Shown: positions 1-6,214 of the stretch, piece by piece
Position numbering within the stretch: the stretch's first letter is position 1
How the letters are laid out: each line of letters starts with the position of its first letter
Source of the DNA: Gammaproteobacteria bacterium
GTDB lineage: Bacteria > Pseudomonadota > Gammaproteobacteria > J113
Length of the DNA: 8,636 nt
Direction: 5' to 3'
Assembly: GCA_003694425.1 (NCBI GenBank)
Contig: RFJX01000203.1
Span: 1 to 8,636 of the forward strand
The notes under the pieces: generated by a model
The model's database searches: none
What the model was told of the DNA's origin: nothing
Seen by the model: the letters and a program-made list of their open reading frames with translations, nothing else
Program-made: the position numbers and the translations under genes

Positions 1-81
1 GACAACTGACAACTGACAACTGACAACTGACAACTGACAACTGACAACTGACAACTGACAACTGACAACTGACAACTGACA
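1..81. repeat. Heptamer tandem repeat (GACAACT)n
   Basis: Eleven perfect, uninterrupted copies of GACAACT fill positions 1-77, followed by a partial unit GACA. The array touches the window edge, so its true length is unknown. It lies just beyond the terminator of the nrd genes and does not appear to be coding: a 7-bp unit shifts frame at every copy. Perfect identity of all copies suggests recent expansion by slippage. Confidence 0.97.
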
Positions 82-118
82 TAAAAACTGCCGGCAGACC
101 GGGGACGGTCTGCCGGCA
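82..118 (-). terminator. Rho-independent terminator downstream of nrdB
   Basis: A perfect 13-bp inverted repeat (89-101 paired with 106-118, 4-nt loop) is followed on the minus strand by a run of five T residues (83-87). It sits about 50 nt past the nrdB stop codon and is oriented to end transcription of nrdAB. The arm contains the palindrome TGCCGGCA. The U-tract lies only on the minus-strand side, so the terminator is directional. Confidence 0.93.
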
Positions 119-166
119 AATTGCGCCCAGTTTCGGTCCGGCAGCAGAGGCCAGGAACTGCGGGAC

Positions 167-1324
167 CTACCAGCTGAGCGCTCCGCCAGTCTGATATTCC
201 GTAACTCGCGTCTCGAAGAAGTTCTTCTCCTTGCGCAGGTTTGCCTGCTCGTCCAGCCAGGGCAGCGCGCATTCGGCACCCGGGAAGGGCTCTTCCAGGC
301 CGAGCTGGCGCGCCCGCCGGTTGGCGATGAAGCGGAACTGCCCGTTGTGCAGCTCGGCCGAGTAGCCGAGGATCGGGTCACGCAGGATATAGCCGGCGTA
401 GGTCGCCTCGGCCGCCTCGGCCTCGTCCCACATCTCCCGCATCGCCTTCGGGTCGGGGCGAATGCCCTCCTCGTGCATGATCTGCTTCACCACCCGGATA
501 CCGAAGGAGCAGTGCAGCACCTCGTCGCGCATGATGTACTGGAGCTGCTCGGCGGTCCCCTTCATCAGGCCGCGGCGCTGCAGGGCGAAGATGGGTGAGA
601 AGCCGTTGTAGAACCAGCAACCCTCGAACACCGCGGCGAAGAAGGTGTAGGCCAGCAGGAAGTTGGCCAGTTCGTCGGCGTCGTGCAGGTCGATGTCGGG
701 GCGCAGGATCGAGTCCAGCCGGCGGTTGGCCACCTGGATCTTCTGGTTGATCTCCGGCACCACCCGGTAGCGGTTGTAGATCTCCCCCTGGTCCAGGCCG
801 ATGGTCTCGATGCAGTGCTGATAGGTCCAGGTGTGCAGCGACTCCTCGTAGACCTGCCGGGCCTGGTAGATCTGCAGCTCCGGCGCGCTCATCTTCTCCA
901 TCACCGCCAGGCCGATGTTCCGCATCGCCAGGATGTCCGAGGTGGTCAGGTAGGCCAGCACGTTCTCGTAGACGTGGCGCTCCTCCATCGTCAGCCTGTG
1001 GTGATAGTCCTGGACGTCGGAGGCCATGTTGATGTCCAGCGGCGTCCAGTGGTTCTTGTTGGCGTTGAGGAAGTACTCCCAGGCCCAGGGATACTTGAAG
1101 GGGGCCAGCTGGTTGACGTCCGTCAGGCCGTTGACCACCCGCTTGTCCGCCGGGTTGACCGGCTTCATCGCGGGCATCACCACCTGCGCGGGGGTGCTGG
1201 TCGCAGTGGCCCCGGTCGCGGTTCCAGACAGTGGGATCTCCTCGGTCGACCTCTCCGGGACTGGTGGTGGAGTCTTCGACGCCGCCGGGCTGGCGGCACT
1301 CAGGGGGTCATCCCAGTTCAGCAC
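167..1324 (-). CDS. nrdB: Ribonucleoside-diphosphate reductase subunit beta (class I, NrdB)
   Basis: Small radical-generating subunit of cytosolic class I ribonucleotide reductase, partner of the NrdA encoded upstream; it supplies the tyrosyl radical used to make dNDPs. The 385 residues contain the full di-iron set at the spacing of E. coli NrdB: D130, E161, H164, E234, E268, H271. The radical tyrosine Y168 lies four residues after H164, so this is not the Phe-containing class Ic type. Y377 near the C-terminus (EYQTGG) matches the mobile radical-transfer tyrosine. Residues 5-60 are a Pro/Ala/Ser/Thr-rich extension of no visible fold. The start is GTG at 1324, preceded by AGAGGA 8 nt upstream. 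An ATG 5 nt upstream is in another frame and stops after three codons. It lies 157 bp after nrdA and is probably co-transcribed with it. The family call is secure; the exact subclass is inferred. Confidence 0.97.
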   Translation of the reverse strand: MLNWDDPLSAASPAASKTPPPVPERSTEEIPLSGTATGATATSTPAQVVMPAMKPVNPADKRVVNGLTDVNQLAPFKYPWAWEYFLNANKNHWTPLDINMASDVQDYHHRLTMEERHVYENVLAYLTTSDILAMRNIGLAVMEKMSAPELQIYQARQVYEESLHTWTYQHCIETIGLDQGEIYNRYRVVPEINQKIQVANRRLDSILRPDIDLHDADELANFLLAYTFFAAVFEGCWFYNGFSPIFALQRRGLMKGTAEQLQYIMRDEVLHCSFGIRVVKQIMHEEGIRPDPKAMREMWDEAEAAEATYAGYILRDPILGYSAELHNGQFRFIANRRARQLGLEEPFPGAECALPWLDEQANLRKEKNFFETRVTEYQTGGALSW

Positions 1325-1365
1325 GGCATCTTTCCTCTTGTTATGGGTGACGACTCGGATTGATT

Positions 1366-1477
1366 GCTCACCACGGAGGCACGGAGAACATGGAGGGCTT
1401 CGTGTTTTGTACCCGTCATCGACGGACAGCCATCTGCGAACGCGAACTCCGTGCCCTCCGTGTCTCCGTGGTGCAGA
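1366..1477 (-). repeat. Intergenic inverted-repeat element, copy A (CACGGAG-rich ends)
   Basis: The element lies between nrdA and nrdB. Each end is an imperfect inverted arm made of CACCACGGAG followed by CACGGAG and GGAG units (1369-1396 against 1447-1473). The outermost flanks differ: one end reads TCTGCACCACGG, the other GCTCACCACGG. The same two ends recur in copy B at 6049-6209, so both copies can be given an orientation. Read from the TCTG end this copy is on the minus strand. It starts within 8 nt of the nrdA stop codon. The core of about 50 bp shows no similarity to that of copy B by eye. In the nrd mRNA the arms could form a long hairpin between the two coding regions. Confidence 0.85.
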
Positions 1478-1481
1478 AAAA

Positions 1482-4331
1482 TCACTGGCAGGCCTCGCAG
1501 TCGGGGTCGAGGATGGAGCAGGCCTTGGGCGCCTCGGCCGGGGCCGATTCCACCGGCGCGGTGGTCTTCTCCATGTGGGTGGCGCCCAGGGCGCGCAGGT
1601 AGTAGGTGGTCTTCAGGCCGCGCACCCAGGCCAGTTTGTAGAGGTTGTCCAGCTTGCGGCCCGAGGGCTCGGCCATGTAGAGGTTGAGTGACTGGGCCTG
1701 GTCCAGCCATTTCTGGCGCCGGGCCGCCGCCTCCACCAGCCAGCGCGGGTCGATCTCGAAGGCGGTGGCGTACAGGGCCTTCAGCTCCTCCGGGATGCGG
1801 TCGATGTGGGCCACGCTGCCGTCGTAGTACTTGAGGTCGTTGACCATCACCTCGTCCCACAGCTTGTGGGCCTTGAGGTCGGCGACCAGATGGGGGTTGA
1901 CCACCGTGAACTCCCCGGAGAGGTTCGATTTCACGAACAGGTTCTGGTAGGTGGGCTCGATCGACTGTGCCACCCCGCAGATGTTGGAGATGGTCGCGGT
2001 CGGGGCGATGGCCATGCAGTTGGAGTTGCGCATGCCCACGGTCTTCACCCGTTCACGCAGGGCCTCCCAGTCGAGGGTGCTGCTGCGATCGACATCCAGG
2101 AATCCGCCACGCTCCTCGGCCAGCAGTTCCAGCGAGTCGATGGGGAGGATCCCCTGGCTCCAGAGCGAGCCCTCGAAGCTGTCGTAGCGGCCGCGCTCCT
2201 CGGCCAGGTCGGTGGATGCCCTGATGGCGTGATAGCTGACCAGCTCCATCGAGCGGTCGGCGAACTCCACCGCCGCCTCCGAGGCGTAGGGGATGCGCAG
2301 CGTGTGCAGGGCGTCCTGGAACCCCATGATCCCCAGCCCCACGGGGCGGTGGCGCAGATTGGCGCGGCGCGCCTCGGGGACGGTGTAGTAGTTGTATTCG
2401 ATGACGTTGTCCAGCATCCGCATGGCGGTGCGGATGGTGCGCTCCAGCTTCTCCGCATCCAGTCCCTGCTCGGTGACGTGCCGGGCGAGATTGACCGATC
2501 CCAGGTTGCAGACCGCGATCTCCTCGCCGGCCCGGGTGTTGAGGGTGATCTCGGTGCAGAGGTTGGAGGAGTGGACCACGCCACGGTGACGCTGGGGCGA
2601 ACGGACGTTGCAGGGATCCTTGAAGGTGATCCAGGGGTGGCCGGTCTCGAACAGCATCCCCAGCATCTTGCGCCACAGCTCCACCGCCTTCACCTTCCTG
2701 AAGTTGCGGATCTCGCCGCGTGCGGCCTTCTCCTCGTAGTCCAGATAGGCCTGCTCGAAGGCGCGGCCGTACAGGTCGTGCAGATCGGGCACCTCGTCGG
2801 GCGAGAAGAGGGTCCACTCGTCCTCCTCGGCGACCCGCTTCATGAACAGGTCGGGGATCCAGTTGGCGGTGTTCATGTCGTGGGTGCGGCGGCGCTCGTC
2901 ACCGGTGTTCTTGCGCAGCTCGAGGAACTCCTCGATGTCGATGTGCCAGGTCTCCAGGTAGGCGCAGACCGCGCCCTTGCGTTTCCCGCCCTGATTGACC
3001 GCAACCGCGGTGTCGTTGGCCACCTTGAGAAAGGGGACCACGCCCTGGGACTTGCCGTTGGTGCCCTTGATGTGGGCGCCCAGGCCACGCACCGGGGTCC
3101 AGTCGTTGCCCAGCCCGCCGGCGAACTTGGAGAGCAGGGCGTTGTCCTTGATGGCCTTGAAGATCCCGTCCAGGTCGTCCGGCACCGTGGTCAGGTAGCA
3201 GGAGGAGAGCTGCGGGCGCAGGGTCCCGGAATTGAACAGGGTCGGGGTGCTGCTCATGAAGTCGAAGGAGGAGAGCAGGCGGTAGAACTCGATGGAGCGC
3301 GCCTCGCGCTCCACCTCGTTGATCGCCAGTCCCATGGCCACCCGCATGAAGAAGATCTGCGGCAGCTCGAAGCGCACCCCCTCATGGTGCAGGAAGTAGC
3401 GGTCGTAGAGGGTCTGCAGGCCCAGATAGGTGAACTGGAAATCGCGCTCCGGCTCCAGGGCCTCGCCCAGGCGGTCCAGGTCGTACTGGGCCAGGCGAGG
3501 GTCCAGCAGCTCCAGCTCGATCGCCTTGCGGATGTAGCTCCTGAAGGCCTCCGGATAACGCTCGGCCATCTCCTCCTGGGTGGCGCTGTCGTGGTGCCCG
3601 TGGAGGAAGCTGAGGGCCTCGGTCCGCAGCTGGTCCAGCAGCAGCCGGGCGGCGACATGACTGTGACTCGGCTCCAGGTCGATCAGGGTCCGGGCGCTCA
3701 TCACCAGGGCCTTGGCCACGTCCGCTTCCGGCACCCCGTCGAACAGGTTGCGCAGGGTGTCGTCGATGATCCGCTGCGGCTTGGTATCGGGCAGGTCGCG
3801 GCAGGCCTCGTTGACCACCCGCTGCAGACGCTCGAGGTCCAGCGGCTGGCGGCTGCCGTCTTCCAGGGTCACGTGCAGTAGCGTCTGCGCGGGCTCCTGC
3901 ACGGACTGCTTCTGCGCCTCCCGCTCACGGGCGCGCTCCTCCCGGTAGAGCACGTAGGCCCGCGCCACCTTGTGCTCGCCGGCGCGCATCAGGGCCAGCT
4001 CCACCTGGTCCTGGATGTCCTCGATATGGATGGTGCCGCCGCCGGGCAGGCGCCGGGTGATCGCCTCGCTGACCTGGGCGGTGAGCCGGTCGACCAGCTC
4101 GTGGATGCGGCTGGAGGCCGCTGCGTTGCCACCCTCCACGGCGAGGAAGGCCTTGGTCATTGCGATCTTGATCTTCGCGGCGTCGTAGGCCGTCACCTTG
4201 TTGTTGCGCCGGATCACCAGGTATTCGCCGGGTGCGGCGACCCGCGACGGGGGGGCGGCGGGGGCCTCCGGTACTGCGGTGGTGACGGTCGTGGTGTGCT
4301 CGCTGACGGTGCTGACGGGTTCCTGGTCCAT
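1482..4331 (-). CDS. nrdA: Ribonucleoside-diphosphate reductase subunit alpha (class Ia, NrdA) with two ATP-cones
   Basis: Catalytic large subunit of class I ribonucleotide reductase, which reduces NDPs to dNDPs with NrdB. From the ATG at 4331 the protein has 949 residues, longer than E. coli NrdA and close to the P. aeruginosa enzyme, because two ATP-cone domains precede the core (about 37-130 and 152-243). Cone 1 has the usual basic start (VIRRNNKV); cone 2 (VTLEDGSRQPLD) lacks it and may not bind nucleotide. Active-site residues are visible: C378 and C608 (reducing pair), N590, C592 (thiyl radical), E594, the radical relay Y910-Y911 and the C-terminal C945-x2-C948 pair. The reading frame stays open up to 4511, but that extension would cover the promoter and NrdR boxes. 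The ATG at 4331 has a GGAGG ribosome binding site, so it was chosen. Regulation by NrdR and possibly DnaA is suggested by the leader. Confidence 0.98.
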   Translation of the reverse strand: MDQEPVSTVSEHTTTVTTAVPEAPAAPPSRVAAPGEYLVIRRNNKVTAYDAAKIKIAMTKAFLAVEGGNAAASSRIHELVDRLTAQVSEAITRRLPGGGTIHIEDIQDQVELALMRAGEHKVARAYVLYREERAREREAQKQSVQEPAQTLLHVTLEDGSRQPLDLERLQRVVNEACRDLPDTKPQRIIDDTLRNLFDGVPEADVAKALVMSARTLIDLEPSHSHVAARLLLDQLRTEALSFLHGHHDSATQEEMAERYPEAFRSYIRKAIELELLDPRLAQYDLDRLGEALEPERDFQFTYLGLQTLYDRYFLHHEGVRFELPQIFFMRVAMGLAINEVEREARSIEFYRLLSSFDFMSSTPTLFNSGTLRPQLSSCYLTTVPDDLDGIFKAIKDNALLSKFAGGLGNDWTPVRGLGAHIKGTNGKSQGVVPFLKVANDTAVAVNQGGKRKGAVCAYLETWHIDIEEFLELRKNTGDERRRTHDMNTANWIPDLFMKRVAEEDEWTLFSPDEVPDLHDLYGRAFEQAYLDYEEKAARGEIRNFRKVKAVELWRKMLGMLFETGHPWITFKDPCNVRSPQRHRGVVHSSNLCTEITLNTRAGEEIAVCNLGSVNLARHVTEQGLDAEKLERTIRTAMRMLDNVIEYNYYTVPEARRANLRHRPVGLGIMGFQDALHTLRIPYASEAAVEFADRSMELVSYHAIRASTDLAEERGRYDSFEGSLWSQGILPIDSLELLAEERGGFLDVDRSSTLDWEALRERVKTVGMRNSNCMAIAPTATISNICGVAQSIEPTYQNLFVKSNLSGEFTVVNPHLVADLKAHKLWDEVMVNDLKYYDGSVAHIDRIPEELKALYATAFEIDPRWLVEAAARRQKWLDQAQSLNLYMAEPSGRKLDNLYKLAWVRGLKTTYYLRALGATHMEKTTAPVESAPAEAPKACSILDPDCEACQ

Positions 4332-4335
4332 GCCC

Positions 4336-4340
4336 CCTCC
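4336..4340 (-). promoter_or_regulatory. Ribosome binding site of nrdA
   Basis: GGAGG followed by GGGC lies directly before the ATG at 4331, giving a 4-nt spacing from the core. It decides the start: codons further upstream in the same open frame have no comparable site and lie upstream of the predicted transcription start. Confidence 0.85.
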
Positions 4341-4397
4341 GGTTCTCTTGTCGTTGCTCTTGTGGCGGCACCGGGAAGGGGTGCCGCGGCATTGGTT

Positions 4398-4413
4398 CGA
4401 CAAGATATAGCAG
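4398..4413. promoter_or_regulatory. NrdR box 1, overlapping the nrdA -10 element
   Basis: On the minus strand this reads CTGCTATATCTTGTCG. The core CTATATCTTGT fits the NrdR consensus ACACWATATWTWGTGT at most central positions (about 10 of 16), with the outer bases diverged. It covers the predicted -10 element, so binding should block RNA polymerase. NrdR is the ATP-cone repressor of ribonucleotide reductase genes. Confidence 0.65.
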
Positions 4414-4432
4414 CCCAACAGAATGTGGTCAA
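4404..4432 (-). promoter_or_regulatory. Predicted sigma70 promoter of nrdAB
   Basis: The -35 TTGACC (4427-4432, 5 of 6 to consensus) and the -10 TATATC (4404-4409, 4 of 6) are separated by exactly 17 bp on the minus strand. Transcription would begin near 4397 and give a leader of roughly 65 nt. NrdR box 1 covers the -10, and box 2 lies 12 bp upstream of the -35. Confidence 0.65.
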
Positions 4433-4444
4433 GGGCCAATTCAA

Positions 4445-4460
4445 CCACAATATCATGTGT
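4445..4460. promoter_or_regulatory. NrdR box 2, upstream of the nrdA -35 element
   Basis: CCACAATATCATGTGT matches the NrdR consensus ACACWATATWTWGTGT at 13 of 16 positions. Its centre is 47 bp from that of box 1. Paired NrdR boxes are usually about three helical turns apart; here the distance is nearer four and a half turns, which is atypical. Confidence 0.7.
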
Positions 4461-4489
4461 ACAGGGCTGTTGCAGGGATGGGGGCTGGC

Positions 4490-4498
4490 TGTGGACAA
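4490..4498 (-). promoter_or_regulatory. Possible DnaA box upstream of nrdA
   Basis: The minus strand reads TTGTCCACA, one mismatch from the DnaA box TTATCCACA. In E. coli the nrdAB promoter is regulated by DnaA. Here it is a single site, about 58 bp upstream of the -35, so the call rests on a short match and on context. Confidence 0.35.
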
Positions 4499-4502
4499 GC
4501 GG

Positions 4503-4528
4503 TGCATGCAACGGCGGAACTTCCGCCG
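4503..4528. repeat. Palindromes in the nrdA upstream region
   Basis: TGCATGCA (4503-4510) is a perfect 8-bp palindrome. It is followed by an 8-bp inverted repeat CGGCGGAA / TTCCGCCG around a single base (4512-4528). The second could form a short hairpin downstream of the methyltransferase gene, but no U-tract follows on the minus strand, so it is not a clear terminator. It may be an operator. Nothing else recognisable lies between 4529 and 4600. Confidence 0.45.
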
Positions 4529-4600
4529 GTACAAGGGCTTGTGGTTCCCTCCTCGCGGCAGTGTGCAGTGGTCGCTGCGCTGCACCATCCAGCCTCCGGC

Positions 4601-5263
4601 TCAGCGCTTCATGGCCAGGGTGATGCCGTCGGCCACCGGCAGCATCGAGAGCTCCACCCGCTCATCCTCCAGCAGCCTGCGGTTGAACCGGCGCAGGGCG
4701 CGGGTGTCATCGTCGTTGACCCGCGGGTCGGCCACCTTGCCATCCCACAGGACGTTGTCGATGATCACGAGCCCGCCCGGGCGCAGCAGTCGCAGGCAGC
4801 ATTCGTAGTAGTGTTCGTAGGCGCACTTGTCGGCGTCGATGAAGGCCAGATCGCAGGGAGAAAGGGTGCGCTCGGCACAGAGCGCGGCCAGGCTTTCCGA
4901 GGCATCGCCCAGGCGCAGCTCGATGCGCCCGGCCAGACCCGCCTCCTCCCAGTAGCGCCGGGCGATGGTGGTCCATTCCTCGCTGATGTCCAGGGCCAGC
5001 AGGCGGCCGTGCTCGGGCAGGGCGCTGGCCAGCCAGAGGGCACTGTAACCGGTGAAGGTGCCCACCTCGATGATCCGGGTGGCGCCGATGAGCCGCGCCA
5101 GCAGGTGCATGAACTGGCCCTGCTCCGGGGCGATCTGCATGATCGCCTCGGGCAGGGCGGCGGTCTCCTCGCGCAGGCGCCGGTACAGCTCCGGCTCGCG
5201 CAGCGAGTGCTCCAGCAGATAGTTGTAGAGGGTGTCGGTCAGCGTGATAGTCTTGTTGCTCAT
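4601..5263 (-). CDS. SAM-dependent O-methyltransferase (COMT / caffeoyl-CoA OMT family)
   Basis: A 220-residue class I methyltransferase of the cation-dependent catechol / caffeoyl-CoA O-methyltransferase type, predicted to transfer a methyl group from S-adenosylmethionine to a hydroxyl of a small aromatic or related substrate in the cytosol. The SAM motif I is IIEVGTFTGYSA (64-75), the ribose-binding acid is D92 and GDA follows at 119-121. The metal ligands typical of the family are D143 (FIDADK), D169 and N170 (IIDN). The length is usual for bacterial members and there is no signal peptide. The ATG at 5263 is preceded by GGGAG and TGAGG stretches. The substrate cannot be read from the sequence. 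It lies upstream of nrdA in the same direction, but nrdA has its own promoter 270 bp away. It diverges from cpdA across 35 bp. Confidence 0.93.
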   Translation of the reverse strand: MSNKTITLTDTLYNYLLEHSLREPELYRRLREETAALPEAIMQIAPEQGQFMHLLARLIGATRIIEVGTFTGYSALWLASALPEHGRLLALDISEEWTTIARRYWEEAGLAGRIELRLGDASESLAALCAERTLSPCDLAFIDADKCAYEHYYECCLRLLRPGGLVIIDNVLWDGKVADPRVNDDDTRALRRFNRRLLEDERVELSMLPVADGITLAMKR

Positions 5264-5298
5264 GGCCTCATCTCCCGGTTGACTGTGGGTTTGTTTCG

Positions 5299-6045
5299 AT
5301 GACGCAGCCGGTTCGACTGGTACAGATCACGGATCTCCACCTGTTCGGGGACCCTGGCGGCCGCTTCGACGGGGTCGATACCGCCGCCTCGCTCGAGGCG
5401 GTGATCAGGCGCCTGCTCGAACAGCCAGGTCCCGATGCCTTCCTGGCCACCGGCGACCTGGTCCACGAGGATACTCCCTCGGCCTATCTGCGCCTGCGGC
5501 GCATGCTGGAGCGGTTGCCGGCTCCGGTCTGCTGCATCCCCGGAAACCACGATGATCCCAACCTGATGCGGCTGCATCTGCCGGGCGGCAACATCTGCTG
5601 GCAGCGGCGGCTTGAGCTGGGGGGCTGGTCCGTCCTGCTGCTCGACTCCCGCCTGCCGCATACCCACGCGGGACAGCTCGGGGCCCCGCAACTCGCCTGG
5701 CTGGAGCGCGAACTCGCGGCAGGGGAAGGTCCGGTCCTGATCGCCCTGCATCATCATCCGGTCGTCATCGGCAGCCCCTGGATGGACCAGATGAAGCTGC
5801 GCGATGCCGGCGAGTTCCTCACCCTGCTGCAGCACCACCCCCGGGTACGCGGGGTCGTCTGGGGCCATATCCATCAGCCCTGGGAGGAGCGCCGCCACCA
5901 CCTGCTGCTGCTCGGCACCCCCTCCACCTGCATCCAGTTCACCCCCCACAGCGAGCGCTATGTCCCGCAGGACACCATCCCCGCCTGGCGCACCCTCACC
6001 CTGTACCCGGACGGCTCCATCGAGACCGCTGTGCACCGGCTTTGA
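5299..6045 (+). CDS. cpdA: 3',5'-cyclic-AMP phosphodiesterase CpdA
   Basis: A class III cyclic nucleotide phosphodiesterase of the calcineurin-like metallophosphoesterase fold; it hydrolyses cAMP to AMP in the cytosol and thereby tunes CRP-type signalling. The 248 residues carry all blocks of the fold: D12 and H14 (QITDLHLF), D53 (TGDL), N83-H84 (PGNHDD), the HHHP block at 151-154, and H190/H192 (GHIHQ). The C-terminal part, with GTPSTCIQF (206-214) and an ending in VHRL, closely follows the E. coli CpdA pattern and separates it from generic phosphoesterases. The ATG at 5299 has only a weak purine-rich stretch (GTGGG) upstream. This is the only plus-strand gene in the window. Its 3' end is followed after 3 nt by repeat element B. 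Confidence 0.93.
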   Translation: MTQPVRLVQITDLHLFGDPGGRFDGVDTAASLEAVIRRLLEQPGPDAFLATGDLVHEDTPSAYLRLRRMLERLPAPVCCIPGNHDDPNLMRLHLPGGNICWQRRLELGGWSVLLLDSRLPHTHAGQLGAPQLAWLERELAAGEGPVLIALHHHPVVIGSPWMDQMKLRDAGEFLTLLQHHPRVRGVVWGHIHQPWEERRHHLLLLGTPSTCIQFTPHSERYVPQDTIPAWRTLTLYPDGSIETAVHRL

Positions 6046-6048
6046 AAA

Positions 6049-6209
6049 TCTGCACCACGGAGGCACGGAGAGCACGGAGGCTTCACCACCAGAACCTCAT
6101 GTATTTTATCGAACCGAACATAATTAGCATTATTAATCAATTTATTAACGATCCAACTTGATGTTACTTGTCCGTTGTTCTCCGTGACCTCCGTGCTTCC
6201 GTGGTGAGC
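6049..6209 (+). repeat. Intergenic inverted-repeat element, copy B (AT-rich core)
   Basis: Second copy of the element seen at 1366-1477. The left end reads TCTGCACCACGGAGG and continues with CACGGAG units (to about 6080). The right end, read on the minus strand, is GCTCACCACGGAAG with the same units (about 6174-6209). One extra CACGGAG-type unit is present in the right arm compared with copy A. The core (about 6085-6170) is strikingly AT-rich against a GC-rich background and is not similar to the core of copy A by eye. It fills the gap between the convergent cpdA and polymerase genes and could act as a bidirectional hairpin at their 3' ends. No open frame of note. Confidence 0.85.
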
Positions 6210-6214
6210 CCTGA

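Noticed and set aside
1..81. CRISPR array at the left edge
   Set aside because: The units are 7 bp and contiguous, with no spacers.
1806..3881. Long plus-strand open frame of 691 codons opposite nrdA
   Set aside because: It is the antisense shadow of nrdA in GC-rich DNA; the translation has no domain and is rich in Val, Leu, Gly, His and Gln typical of such shadows.
4332..4511. Extension of the nrdA reading frame by 60 residues to an ATG at 4511
   Set aside because: The extension covers the predicted promoter and both NrdR boxes, has no family similarity, and the ATG at 4331 has a strong ribosome binding site.
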